NCBI GenBank assembly: GCA_964036275.1
Contig: OZ038439.1
Location: 14,312,830-14,376,829, forward strand
Origin: Litoditis marina
Taxonomy: Eukaryota; Nematoda; Chromadorea; Rhabditida; Rhabditidae
Reading direction: 5' to 3'
DNA length: 64,000 bases
Shown here: positions 34,701-45,867 of the stretch, one piece after another
Layout: the number at the start of each line of letters is the position of its first letter
How positions within the stretch are numbered: position 1 is the first letter of the stretch
The notes under the pieces: model-generated
What the model saw: the letters and a program-made list of their open reading frames with translations, nothing else
The model's database searches: none
Told to the model about the DNA's origin: nothing
Position numbers and translations under genes: made by a program

Positions 34701-37700
34701 TAGATAAGAAAATACCGTTTTTGACCTCTGACTACGGTAGGTTTAGTTCTGAAAAGTTAAAAGAGAAGGTTGGTTAGAGGAGAAGCCAGAAGAGCGTTTT
34801 GATACTCTTCTTAGGCTGTTTCTGACAGTTTTAGTTGGAAGCTTGATGACTTCAAGAAGATTGGTGATTGGTGGGTTACATTAGGAAATAAAAGAACTCC
34901 TACACTACATGCTCTATTTCGACACTCGACAATTTAGGTTGATTTCGATGGTTTATGATTGTAACCTTTTGACTTTAAGAAGTTGGTGTAGATGAGAAAA
35001 CAGAAGAGCTTCTTCCAGTTGAGGGAAATTATATTTTAGGTGGTTCTGCGTTCGGTGGACACGGCGGTGCGTTCAATTGGAATCCATAATCCGGAGATGT
35101 TGCGATTGGTCGAAGAATGTCCCAAGGGGGCCGAGACCCTGCTGGCTAGGGTGGTCCATTTGTTGACCGAGAGAAGTGAGCTTGATTTTATATTATTATC
35201 TATAATTATCTTCTATGGCATTTAGCCGTGTTTCACTTTATTCATAGAATCACACAAGTACACACAAATCAACCGTGAAAGGACAGTTACTGGGGTGGAA
35301 ATAGGCATAGGTACACTTTGTTACCAGCTCATGCAGTACGCTAGGCAGATACCGCGTCAAGCGGGGATCGAACCTGGGTCTGTGAAGCGACAGCCGAACA
35401 CTTACCACTTGACCACTGATGTTCGGGTTTTGTTTAACAAGTCGCCTTTTTCCATGAACCGCGATTTCAAACCAAGTAGAAGCCATTTTATTTCAGACCC
35501 AGTAACCAAGGACCTGGTGGTCCGTCTGAAGAAGTTGCACGACGAGCGGAATACGGATGTGCGATCGCTGATTCCCGTGTTGAACGGGTTGGATAAGGTA
35601 GGGCGATTAATTTCAGTAAGGGGTGACTTTTCCGGAAAACGAATCCGTTTCACGTTCTAACTACGTGAATCCTTATGTTTCAACAAAACTATGAAATTTT
35701 TCATCTATATTGGCGAAATTTTAATGAGGATCTCACGTTTCAATTGAATCTGATCAGGTAAAAAATGGACACTTACCTATCAGAGGAATAGGTGAAACTC
35801 AAACGTGAAGTAAAAGAAAATTTATTTTCAATTATTTTATTCGGTTAATGTGATGCTTGTTCAGGAGGACATCATCAAGATTCTACCCCAATTCGTGCTC
35901 AAGGTCGGAAATCAGAAGACGGTGAACAGCGTGTTCAAGAAGCTGTTGACCGGCAGAAGTGAGTTTCGATTGTTGGGGTTTGGTTCTAGTTCATAGGTGA
36001 AATAGTTCAATGACAGTGCAACTAAAATGTACGTACGTAACCCTAAAAAAGCTCTTCACACCCCTACAAAACTGATTATTTCTCTCGTTTGTCGCGTTCC
36101 AAACAGTTTTGGTTATGAAAATGAGCGTCAATTCAAGACAAGGTCGAAAAATGAGCATGGGTCAGGGCCGTTTTGACGTGGTATTTTACCTATGTTCTAG
36201 TTGTTAGTTCTAACCCTCCTGCCATAAACAAAAAAATGGATAATTAATTCAATTTATAGATTATTTCGCACGAATTGTTCAATTGTTGTGCTGGAACTCG
36301 AGGTATCTGAAATATAACAGAATTTTGTAGATAAGAAGCCGTGGATTTTAGTTTCATTTTCGTAAATTTGGTGTATTTTGCAGATATCGACACTGGAGAG
36401 CCGGTTATCAGTGGCGTGGAGCTGATGTTGGAGTATCATCACATTCTGCCGTCCACCTCAGACGAGGCGGACACGCAGGCCGAAAGTGGGTTTGGTTTGG
36501 ATTATTTGGTCTTACTAGTTATTGATTCTTCAACAGTAGACAGTATTCACAATGTTAAAAATTTTACAGTATTGATAATTTTAAAGTAGGACGATAATGT
36601 GGACCAATCTTGTGTCAACGGTACTTTAAACTGCAATTGAAAAATGTATTGCAGTTTAAAGGACTGAACCGTTGCGATTGGACCACATAATCGTCCTTCT
36701 TTAAGTGGTGGTTTGGTTGCAATCGAACGATCACTGTTGTATGGAGTTCTGTTCGCATTTCTTAATACCAGGAAGATTGCAGAATTGCAGTGGTTAGTAA
36801 GATACACACATTGAATCATGGAGTGCTCAAAGCTGTACTTTTTTTTCGTAGGATGAAGTTCGTAGTGTCTTTTGGTTTTTTCTGAAAACTACTAGGTTCC
36901 TCCACCTCTTTTAATAGGTTTAATTTCTATTTCTAGACCTTCCCCAGCTGCTGGAGTCCCTTTCCAAGGAAACGGTGGCCTCATCCGTGGAATGTCTGTT
37001 GGATGTCCGCCCGCTTCCACCGCTATTCTACTCCACCCTCGTGCAAGTATATAAGAAGGTCAGTTAGAGTTATACTTTGAAAAAACCAGACTCACTTGTC
37101 CCTAAATAAGGAAACTTTTGCCTATTATTCATAGAATTCCACCCACCCTAGTTGAGGTCTACAAGAAGGTACATCATGTAACAGTTGTTCAAATCTAGAA
37201 CACATTTTCATTGAAGTAAAGGAAATGTTCTTCTCCCGAATCGACCGAGACTATTATCAAAAGTCAGCGTTCGAGAGTGGGAACATTTTTATGCGCATCG
37301 CGCATGCGTTTCAAGTCGTTGTAAATCACAGTTTTCCTAATCGTAGAGAGAAAAGACGTGTATCCACTTAGTATCCACTTCAGTTCAAAACTCGTTTCTG
37401 CTAGGTTTCAATGGCTTCATACTTCAATGTATTTGTTTCAGTGTCCCTCACTGGACGGTTTTCTGTCGAATGTCGTTCAGAAGTTGATCGCCAAAGAGTT
37501 GTGGAAGGGAGAGGAGAACACGAAACGAGACTTCTTCCGCTCACTCACGCAACTGAGAACGGTTGCGTATACGGTACGTTATAGTCGTTTCCATTCCTAC
37601 TGAGACTCTTGCAGTAAGATTGCTAAAATTCATGTTCGATACTATCACGTAAACATCATAGGAACGGTGAACATTTTTTTGCCTCAGATAATTGCAACCT

Positions 37701-39239
37701 ATTGCAAAGAAAGTTCGAAATTTTTTTAGACAAACAAGCGGGAATATTTGGACTTAATTGTCTATTATAATATTTGGACTTAATTGTTTATTCATCTATT
37801 TTTTCCTTCTTTTATCCAACAATTGGAGTGCCACATTTCAAAATGTGGAAAGTCACATGTTGAATAAATCTATTCTATTCTATTCTATTCTATTCTATTC
37901 TATTCTATAGGAGTGCACCCGAAGAAGACTGGTTTTTTCACTAGTTGTAGGTCACAATAGTATATAACAAGCGTGCTTTGAAAGTGTCTCTACCAATTGT
38001 ATATGGTAATGATGTAGCTCTCCATTTCAGTCGATTCTCACGTGTTTCACGTCGGATGAGTTCAAGGAGTACATTGCGTATCACGTGGAACGCGGCAGCA
38101 GGGACGAGGTTATCCGTGCGTTGCGCGACTACCTTCCGTCGCTGTCTACGCATCAACAGAAGTCAATCAGGTGACAAGTTTACGAGAATGTGTGACACGT
38201 GTTCTCACGTGCATCTAACTAGAATACTGTACAAATGAATGTAGTTTGCTGACACTTTAATCATACACCAGTAAGGTCTGACTGAACGACAAAAAGTAGT
38301 CCGTTTTTTGATATAAACACGTGAAAATTTAGGATTTTTCCAAAAACGTAGACCGATTTTCATCTTTTCGGCTAAAAAGTAGACGGGTTTTCGAACTTTT
38401 CTGACTATCCGGACAACCTTGCTGCTGTATGACTTTAATCGTTCTCTGCATCACTTGTTACCAAGAGTTTTAAGAACGTCAAAGATATATCCGGGTATAT
38501 GAAAAACGGGTAATGCCGAATTGTCTCACAAAACTATTTAAGTTTTTTCTAGGATAGTAATGTAATGTTTTTTCCCGAAAAATCTTGTATGTTCAGTTCT
38601 ACCATCATGGATATCGTGAAGGAGCGCCGGGAGAGGAACAGAGAAGAACGAGACAAAGACTCGGAGAAAGACAGGGCCCGCGAGGAGAGGCGAGAGAAAG
38701 AGAGGGAACGAGAGAGGGAGAAGGAAAAGGGCAGGGTTAGTTTTTTGAGGTTTCTTGCTTTGTGTTGATTTCGGAATAGTAAGTGACTAGCTATTTAGTA
38801 TTGATGGTCTGCAGCTGCAGAAATAATCGAGATATAGGGAGTGATTTATTTTTTGTAGTTTGTTTTCGATACACGCTATAATTAACGAATTTGAGCGCAA
38901 AACAATGAACATCAAACTACAAATATAAAGGAAGAGTGTACCGTATATTGCTTTAAAAAGAGTGAAAACTATACCAGTTCAATAGCACAGTGTACGTTGA
39001 ATGGTAAAATGTATCGAATCACGCATATCGCTCATTCTTTTTCTAGTGGTATAGGCAACTTATACGACTTTCCGGCTCGATTCTGTTACTATACATCAGT
39101 TTATAAGTTTCGAGTAACACATTCAGTTTTGAATGTTTTTCATCAAGCCCACTTTTTCTGCAAACAAGTTTTTCTTTGTGTAATCGTTGATTTTCAGAGA
39201 GATCGGGATCGCCGGGAATCGCGACGTTCTATTGATTGA
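22748..39239 (+). CDS. symk-1: Symplekin, mRNA 3'-end processing scaffold
   Basis: 30 exons: 22748-22870, 24957-25090, 25789-25888, 26439-26584, 26947-27010, 27520-27669, 28140-28265, 28489-28608, 28907-29012, 29335-29407, 29801-29885, 30060-30131, 30418-30523, 30905-31017, 31478-31601, 31864-32047, 32484-32612, 32829-32910, 33367-33486, 33876-34016, 34560-34694, 35040-35175, 35497-35597, 35865-35958, 36384-36485, 36937-37058, 37442-37573, 38031-38170, 38597-38735, 39198-39239. All phases join: 3441 nt, 1146 aa. Symplekin is the nuclear scaffold of the cleavage/polyadenylation machinery and holds the Ssu72 phosphatase and CstF-64. Matches seen: [82 protein letters not shown]. The last 60 residues are an Arg/Glu/Lys-rich tail. 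Exon 33367 has the weak acceptor CGTAAAG. Confidence 0.96.
23481..23820. repeat. Perfect 139-bp inverted repeat with 62-bp loop
   Basis: Arms 23481-23619 and 23682-23820 are exact reverse complements as read base by base. It lies in symplekin intron 1 and was not matched elsewhere in the window. Confidence 0.95.
24095..24570. repeat. TTGGCGC/GGCGCC-dense region
   Basis: More than a dozen TTGGCGC, TGGCGCC or GGCGCCAA motifs lie scattered in symplekin intron 1, an otherwise AT-rich sequence. No fixed period and no clear element ends. Confidence 0.6.
25128..25296 (-). mobile_element. MITE with ATACACCAGTAAG ends, copy 1
   Basis: Reverse orientation. It shares ACTTACTGGTGTATG, AAAATCGGTCTACTTTT and CACGTGTTTACAT with the copies at 32944 and 38257; a fragment is at 19368-19452. 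Confidence 0.7.
27703..27922. repeat. Repeat family GTGACCA...GGGGTCGTACCGGC, copy 3
   Basis: GAGTGACCAAAAAGTGGATC ... CTTGTGGTCACCCC; inverted relative to 17889-18105. Contains a C10 tract. Symplekin intron. Confidence 0.75.
32944..33113 (+). mobile_element. MITE with ATACACCAGTAAG ends, copy 2
   Basis: ATACACCAGTAAGGTCTGAC ... CGGACAACCTTGCTGGTGTA. It is flanked by a roughly 34-bp direct repeat of host sequence (GGTGAAATGCTTCCGTTATT at 32914 and again at 33114), which begins at the intron start after exon 32829-32910. Confidence 0.8.
33728..33755 (+). pseudogene. Ghost copy of the start of symplekin exon 33876-34016
   Basis: CTGCGTCAGTCGTGCGTGGA then TACGCTGAAG; the real exon reads GACCTTGAAG at that point. 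It is preceded by a T-rich tract as in the real acceptor, but the tract ends TTAACC, so the AG is lost. Confidence 0.75.
33756..33862. mobile_element. GGTTACC element, short copy
   Basis: AACTAAAATCCGGTTACC ... AACCCTGTTAGATGTAGAG. Ghost-exon sequence (33728-33755) lies to its left and the real exon (from 33876) to its right. Confidence 0.65.
34311..34385 (+). pseudogene. Ghost copy of the start of symplekin exon 34560-34694
   Basis: Preceded by the same TTCGATTCAG acceptor. It reads [11 protein letters not shown] as in the exon, with changes mostly at third codon positions (GAG/GAA, TTG/TTA, GAC/GAT, TCC/TCG, ATT/ATC), then diverges. Confidence 0.75.
35353..35428 (-). repeat. tRNA-like sequence (pseudo-tRNA)
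   Basis: On the minus strand it has an A box (GTGGTCAAGTGG) and a perfect B box (GGTTCGATCCC). The acceptor arm does not pair cleanly. Symplekin intron. Confidence 0.6.
36581..36704. mobile_element. GGACGAT MITE, copy 4
   Basis: TTAAAGTAGGACGATAATG inverted as CATAATCGTCCTTCTTTAA; central TGTATTGCAGTTTAAAGG. Symplekin intron. Confidence 0.9.
37864..37910. repeat. (TATTC)n pentanucleotide microsatellite
   Basis: Tandem TATTC/TCTAT units in a symplekin intron. Confidence 0.9.
38257..38437 (+). mobile_element. MITE with ATACACCAGTAAG ends, copy 3
   Basis: ATACACCAGTAAGGTCTGAC ... CGGACAACCTTGCTGCTGTA. Symplekin intron. Confidence 0.8.
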
Positions 39240-39899
39240 AAGAGGGTTTTCTAGGAAATTGTTGCTCATCGATCTACTTTGTTATTCTTTATGATGATTT
39301 ACTCTTTGAAGACGTTTATGTTCTTTGTTGAACTGGTTTAGATTGCGAAACGTACAAGTCATGTTTATCGATTTGTTAGCGTTAAAGCTAGACGTGATCT
39401 TTTCGGCCAAGACATCAGTTCGGCCCTTAGGTGTAATTGTTAGTGACAAATTGGCGTTTGAATCCAGTTCCACAGTATTTTGACCGGTTACTTTGCTTCT
39501 TTCGATTTTAGAGCGAATTTGATTTTGGTTGGTCTCTCTGAATGGCTTGTTGTTATTTGTATATTTATCAGAGTAATAAAAATTGAAGTTGTTCTTTCTT
39601 GTTCAATAGCGTTCTGATGGATTTCCATAGTTTTTGTTCTAATTTGCTCCGTATGATGTGATGACTAATCTTGGTTTTGGTGTCATTGCTAAAAACGACA
39701 TGTTTATAATTAGTTTTTGAATTTTGAGGTTCTTTGTTAGTGTGATGTGGCATGTTTTGGAATGATCATATTATCAGAAAACTGTGTGTTACAGAAAATC
39801 ACGTGAATTTCCTCGTAAATGCACACGTTTTTTGGTGCTTTTCACGTGTCTGCATTTTACTTACGTATTATATTATAATTACACCTTTATAAGTACAGA
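39240..39899. other. Spacer between symplekin and the WD-repeat gene
   Basis: About 660 bp, AT-rich, no repeat or coding signal recognised. The ATG at 39900 follows AAGTACAG by one base, a possible trans-splice acceptor. The spacing is long for a nematode operon, so co-transcription with symplekin is not shown. Confidence 0.5.
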
Positions 39900-42713
39900 A
39901 TGGCCCGCCCCATACCGCCTCCCTTCTTTCTTCTTCACGGGGTGGCTGCCACGTGTAGTGACGTCATATCGGCTGGAAATAACAGTCAGCTGGTAATAGG
40001 GACAGCTCAGGGAAGTTGCTCCATCTATGATCTGGACACGTTTATGAGGATAGAGGAGGTGTATGGTGCGTTGAATTGATTTATTCATCAGTTTATTAAT
40101 AATAATCTTTTACGGCAACTATTTAAGCTTATGATATGAGGATAGAGCAGGTGTATGGTGGGTTTATTATATTATGTTATAGTTGGAAATTGAAGAAAAG
40201 GTTTTTTTGATAAAGTAATTTTAGTTTGAACGTGAAAATACAGTCACCTATAAAGTTTTGGGAATTAGTCTAAATAAGGATAGAGGAGGTGCACGGTTGG
40301 TTTGGTGGAATTGTGGTAAAGGTGGGGAGAGTTATAAAATGTCATGTGGGAATCGAACCAGCCACCTCCGACAAACATTCGGCTGGCGCTAACCATGAAA
40401 CTGATGGACGAGTTTTTACTTGAATGTGTAGGGACGGTGTACACTATGAAAAATTGATATTGTGCACAGTATAAATTCACATATACAGTATGCCGTTGCT
40501 CTTAGTTTGGCGTCCTTTATAGATTGATTATTTCAGTAGACGCTGAAAATCGTTCAATTATCTCGGTTGGTCAGTCTGACGGCGGACTATGGGTGCATAT
40601 CAGGTGAATTATATATCTAACCGGGTTTCAATTACCTAACCTGGTTTTTGGTAATACTTGTCTAGGTTACCTGTACCTGAGTAGGTAACCGGTCGGTGAA
40701 CTAGTTTTCTCTTCAATTTAAGGCGAATTTGGTTTGTACCGTCAGATTTGACGGTAACCGAAGTGTGGTGTTACGTTATTTTTGGGTTACCAAAAAACTG
40801 GTTAGATATATAATTCACTTCCATCTCAGAGCTTATGCCATTGTGTTTCTGGCGAAGTCGGAAGATGTTTGGAGCATAAAACGTAGTATTCCGCTCTCCC
40901 ACTACGGATACTGTATGGTCACCGTAACCGAGGACTACATTGCGTATCCGGATGTGGTGGAGAAGGTTAGTAATTATGATTGGTGGTACAAAAGGGTATG
41001 AAGAATATTCTTAACGACCTAAATCGGTATTTAAATGTATTTTATGTAATCTCACTTTCTTGGCTGTGCTTGTATGAATACGTAACAAACGGCTGAAATA
41101 GGGGGGGGGGGGGGTTCGGCATAATTGATTTTTTTTAATTCGTCATGTTAGCGTATAGTGGTTTGCTGTAGTAAGTACAAGTATGTTGAAGACCATCCTT
41201 TTCAGGATAAGCACGTGCTGCGTATTCGCGACATAGAATCCGATGAAACGCGGTAAGAACTTTCATTTAACGCTTTGGGTATTTCGGGGCGTTCTCACGT
41301 TTTTTTTGGATAGTGATCAATTTGTATCTGGTCACTGATGCTAATTGGCACGAACGATGAAGAGGTAATAACAATCATTATGTGCTATGTGAAGGTGGTC
41401 AATTAAAATCGTCTTGAATCAAGGTTTTTGAGTGAGCACTGAGCAGATAAGTTCCTAGTACGATCACGACCGTGTTCACTCTGAACCGCATTGAACTACC
41501 CACAGTAAGTGTCCATCGGAGATGAGACATACAACATGGATGAAATGCCATGATTCCAATACATTCCAATGTCGACTGTTCGTTGTTTATCAAACTACAA
41601 TATCGATTCTCCAGTACTTTCCCGATGGCCGAAAACGCCATTTCCATGTGCCTGGTGGCTGATGACGTCACGAATACATTCTACGTGGCAGACGAGAGGG
41701 GTACTGTAACGAAGATAGATCAATATGCATCTATTGTAGGCGAGGTGGGTGGTGCGGCTGGTAGTAAAAGTTCATTTGTAAATGGTGTAGTTTCCATCTT
41801 AAAAGCTAAGTCCTTCTTAAAACCGTGTGTTTACTGATTTTGATTTTGAAGTTTTTGAAGTTTTTTTTTAGAAAAAGGTGTTTTTGCACTTGCTGAACTC
41901 TTATTTTGAGCATGCTGTTCACATAAGATTACAATTAAAGATTAAATGTGCATACTTTTTGCAGCGTTACTTTTAGGTATCGCTGGGGTCGTCTCCGATT
42001 TTCTCGGTAGCTGTCAACAAGGGGCGACTGGCCTGCGGTTCGGATCTCCCGCCAATTAGAATTTTGAATTCTGAAGACGTCACTGCGACCAAGTTGACGA
42101 TTATTTACCCGGCAGAGTAAGTTTTACATATCTAATTTTCTCTTTCAGCTAAAGAAATTGAACGTTTTGTCGCTTTTGAAGTCACTTCTTGGTGACATTC
42201 GAGCAACGGCAGAGTAGATTTTTGACTCAATGCTACAAAAGTAATGGACATATCCCTTTTTTAACATTATAATTTTATTGTGAGTTGAGACGCCGTAAAA
42301 ACCAGGTAGAACAGGGTTGAACTTTGCTTTTTGGGGCCGAATGCCAGATCAGAACGTTTGTATTGCTCAGTTTGGCTGTATTTGTGGTTTGATTCTCTGG
42401 GATTTAGTCACAATCCGTGAGTTATGCTGTGTAGGCAGATCAAACTGCAACTGAGGTTGCTCAATTTATGGATTTTTCGTTCAGATCCGGTCACTGCTGT
42501 TCGCTCCGTTTTTCGCCGACCGGAAACTCTCTGATTGCCGGTTTTTCGGACGGAAGTCTTCGCGGTTTTTCGAGTAAAACCGGGAAATGTCTGTTCATGT
42601 TTCCCTTCCATACACAGTCGATTTCATCGCTACAGTACCTCATCAAGGGAGAGGAACACCTGCTGATTGCCAGCTCCACCGATGAACAGTTGTCGTTTTG
42701 GAAGTTGAAATGA
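39900..42713 (+). CDS. WD-repeat protein resembling GNB1L/Asa1
   Basis: Exons 39900-40065, 40537-40603, 40830-40965, 41206-41252, 41615-41744, 41977-42116, 42485-42713; phases join, 915 nt, 304 aa (human GNB1L 327). WD40 propeller signs: FLLHGV, VIGTAQGSCSIYDLDT, SVGQSDGGLWVHI, SLGSSPIFSVAVN, LRFSPTGNSLIAGFSDGSLR, TQSISSLQY, SSTDEQLSFWKLK at the end. The proline-rich start followed by a FxLxG block, the size and the terminal SLW-like strand resemble GNB1L, a factor that with TTT co-chaperones stabilises PIKK kinases. This is pattern recognition; another small WD40 family is possible. AATAAAG follows at 42725. Intron 2 is nearly all transposon. Confidence 0.85.
40134..40310 (+). pseudogene. 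Two ghost copies of the WD gene exon 1 end
   Basis: TATGAGGATAGAGCAGGTGT (40135) and AAGGATAGAGGAGGTGCACG (40277) repeat the exon 1 end plus donor at 40043-40075. Both are intronic. Confidence 0.7.
40347..40405 (-). repeat. tRNA-like sequence (partial)
   Basis: On the minus strand ATGGTTAGCGCC (box A-like) and GGTTCGATTCC (box B) lie 41 bases apart. No full cloverleaf. WD gene intron 1. Confidence 0.6.
40604..40829. mobile_element. GGTTACC element occupying a whole intron (introner-like)
   Basis: The element's 19-bp perfect TIRs (GTGAATTATATATCTAACC at 40604; its complement ends at 40818) begin exactly at the 5' splice site. Only 11 host bases (TTCCATCTCAG) separate its right end from the next exon. 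The intron is 226 bp, of which 215 are transposon. Confidence 0.9.
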
Positions 42714-43134
42714 AATTTTTGTGAATAATAAAGATGATTATATGTATTTGTTGTAGGTGGTCTCTTAATCTCCCACTTTTTCCCTGTCTCTTCCTCTCTT
42801 CAAATCTCTCCCGTTTAAATTTTCCTACGTGCCGCCAGTCTAAAGTGGTGCTTTTTTTCCGAGAGATGATATAGAAATTCCGGGGAATTTTCCGTTCTGC
42901 CTGCCCACCATATTTTCCTGTAAAGAATTCTCGCGAAAAAAATTAAGCTTGCCAACCTGTTCAAATGGGATTCCCGTTTGAAAACGGTCTTTGGGCTAAC
43001 GTGTTCCGTAAACCTCGGAAGGGTGAGCGAGTGGGGTTCATATTGATTGAAGAAAAAATAAACTCTTCCTGGTGTCATGGTTCTGTACTACACCTCTACG
43101 AGATGTCGCGAACAGCTATTCAGAATAGAAAATT

Positions 43135-43455
43135 TGGGAACATTGACTTTTTACCCCCCACTATTCTGAATTTGTATTGCGTTTGGGGAATTCTAGTTTG
43201 ACCCCTCCCAGCGGGGGGTGATACTTCAATTTATCACCTGCAATACAAAAGTTTGAGGGTGGGGGGTAAAAAGTAAACATTCCCTGTATTGAAGGTCAGC
43301 CCCCCACTCGTTGAAGTTTGACCCCCCACCGACGCAGGTGGGGGGGGGGGGGGGGGTAAATAGTAAATGTCGAAGTTGAATTTTGACCCCCCCCCCCCCC
43401 CCCCTACGTTGAGGTTGAAGTGCTACGGGGGGGAGGGGGGCGAAACTTCAATTTC
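43135..43455. repeat. G/C-tract repeat element
   Basis: TTTGGGAACATTGACTTTTT, then alternating poly-C and poly-G tracts with TTGAAGTTTGACCCCCCAC units, ending TTGAAGTGCTACGGGGG. The same layout occurs at 44399-44740 and, inverted, 51826-52192. Confidence 0.8.
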
Positions 43456-44398
43456 CTCAAATATTTTACTAGCGCCAACACCCGACTAATGCAAGATAAT
43501 TTGTGAGCTTTACAGACACAATTAATGAGATTATCTTCAAGGACAATTGGATTTGCGTTATCTAATACCTCCCGTATGCGTATCCCCGTATGCGGGCCTG
43601 TTTAACAATCGCCCCCCACTCAATCCAAACCTGCAGTAAAGAAGGACGTTGTACAAAATTGTAATTTTGGAACTGCGGCGTGTTTCGAGATTCAAACTAC
43701 AAGGAAGATTTGGTCGCTTTCTGTCAGGCTGCCTTCCTACTTTTTGTGCGATACAAAATTCATTTTCGAATTATTTGTATCTTCACATTTTGTATACGCA
43801 TCCTGACGCCAACGTATCAGAAACGTACGAGCGTTCCAGGATACAGCACGCGATTATTTATTTTTTATTTATTTGATGCACTACGAGGTGCGCTAAACGA
43901 GAAAGAAAAAACTAAACACAGAATAACTTGGATACAATTGATCAAAGAAAAAGAACATAGTAAAATACAGAAGCAAACTCGAACAATAGTCAGGACAGTA
44001 CACGTGTAGAATTATGCAAAATACGTCTACAAAGTCCGCTAACTACACAGATTTGGTGATTGGAGATCACCCGCGCGTCGCTGGTGGAATCCTAAAGCCT
44101 ATCTAGAGTTCTAGGATCGTTTCTAGTTTATACACTTCAGGAAGCGCAGAATTGGAGAAATTTCGCATTTTGTAGCCAAAAAACGCTTCGAGAAGAGATA
44201 AAAAGTTCGATGTATACAGCCATAGGAGGCCACGCATGAATGATGAAAACTAGTATTCAGGCACTCTCACCGTATTTTCTTTTGTCTCTCTCGGTCTCTA
44301 TGTTTTTTCAGTTTCCTTACCTCTACCTTTCGGTTTTTGTGCTGCGATTCTTTTTCTCTCTCTCGTCCTCCTCCGCTTTCTCTCGCTGTCAAAAGTTT

Positions 44399-44740
44399 GG
44401 GAACATTGACTTTTTACCCCCCACCATTCTGAATTTGTATTGCGTTTGGGGAATTGTAGTTTGACCCCCCCCCCCCCCATCGGGGGGTGATACTTCAATT
44501 TATCACCTACAAAAGTTTGAGGGTGGGGGGTAAAAAGTTAACATTTCCGGTATTGAAGTTCAGCCCCCCACTCGTTGAAGTTTGACCCCCCACCATTGAA
44601 GTTCTACCCCCCGCCGACCCAAGTGGGGGGTAAATAGGAAATGTCGAAGTTGAATTTTGACCCCCCCCCCTCTCCTAGATTTTTAGATTTCAGCTTGGGT
44701 GGGGGGTTGAAGTGCTACGGGGGGACCCAACTAAAGTTGG
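44399..44740. repeat. G/C-tract repeat element, second copy
   Basis: As 43135-43455; ends TGCTACGGGGGGACCCAACT. Confidence 0.8.
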
Positions 44741-45507
44741 GGAATTTTTCCCAAAGTTTTCCGAAAATTTCTTGAAATTTTCATATCCACCATCTCTACC
44801 TGTATACCGTTATCTCGAAAAATATACGTTTTCCAACCCGTTCAAACGGGTTTCCCGCCCGAAAACGTCCTTTTCAGCTAACGCGTTTTCTATAAACGTC
44901 TAGATATGGGGCGAGCCATGGCTCATTCTGAATCCGCGCGGATCTCGTGTGGTCGTTCGTTCCCTCCTCTCCAGTCAAGGTATCTCCGGGTTATGCCCGT
45001 TTTTTCAGCTTGCTGAATTTCTGCGTAGCCTGAGGCTATAAAAATGAGCCTTATCTGATCATGTAACTCTTCTCGAATGCTCTATTACTTCTTAATAACT
45101 GATATTGACTGCATACGGTAGTGGATATTGCTATAGCGTCAGCGCAAATGGATTGTCTTGGGTGCTAGGTTCAAGTCGTAGTAATTGCTATGTTACTTTC
45201 CATTTTCCCTCCAACCAAGGTATCTCGGGGTTATGCCGGTTTCACTTCTTAGTGCTTCCTAATGATCCTAAGCCTTACGTCACTTCAAAACCTTATTGAC
45301 TCTAACTTTGAGCCATAACTGAGCCTCACTCCTTCTTGTAGGCTCCGATCTAAGCCCAACGTTTACTAGCTATTGCTCTAGCGAGGCGTTTAATTATTAA
45401 AAGTGGGAACTAAAGAATGGTTTGTTCCTCTAGCGTAAAGCTCACCGGGCTCAAACTACAAACACATCGCAACAAAAAAAATTAGGGTTAGCTCTTTCTA
45501 AGTCTGG

Positions 45508-45691
45508 CACCATAGCAAAGTTGTGAAAGTGGTGAGCTTAACCTGTTTGAGGACCTGATCACAGTCTGGCCACATAGTTGCCAACTTTCCGTGTTTAAGC
45601 ATAGTGGGGGTGACCCAAATATGGGTCAGGTAGTGTCCAGATAGTTCAGCTCGGAGCTGACCTTTCTAGGAGACTTTGCTACGGTGCCAGG
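45508..45691. mobile_element. MITE with GGCACC(A/G)TAGCAAAGT ends, intact copy
   Basis: Same element as 5012-5191 (GGACCTGATCACAGTCTGGC, GTGTTTAAGCATAGTGGGGG). Left GGCACCATAGCAAAG, right CTTTGCTACGGTGCC. Internal GTGGTGAGC and CCTTTCTAG look like splice sites. Confidence 0.85.
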
Positions 45692-45867
45692 TCTATACGG
45701 CGTATTCTGCTCCTTCTCGCAGTGTTTCCAGTTTGGTCATTTTTTCGCTACCCCGACAGTATTTCATAGAACCACCCATTTTCACTGAAAATTATTGAGA
45801 ATAACGCATCAACTCTTTCGTTTACATGTTAATAACCGAAACCATATTTTATTTTCAGTAACCAAGA

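Larger units (their letters stand above)
42714..45857. other. Intergenic, repeat-rich
   Basis: Contains G/C-tract elements (43135-43455, 44399-44740), a pair of CCCGTTTGAAAACG-type repeats (42960, 44830), two GGTATCTC(C/G)GGGTTATGCC repeats (44978, 45219) and a MITE (45508-45691). No exon could be supported. Confidence 0.6.

Noticed and set aside
35353..35428. Possible functional tRNA
   Set aside because: A and B boxes are good, but the acceptor arm does not pair. Kept only as tRNA-like.
39240..39899. Symplekin and the WD gene as an operon
   Set aside because: Same strand, but a 660-bp gap with no clear U-rich element. Not supported by sequence alone.
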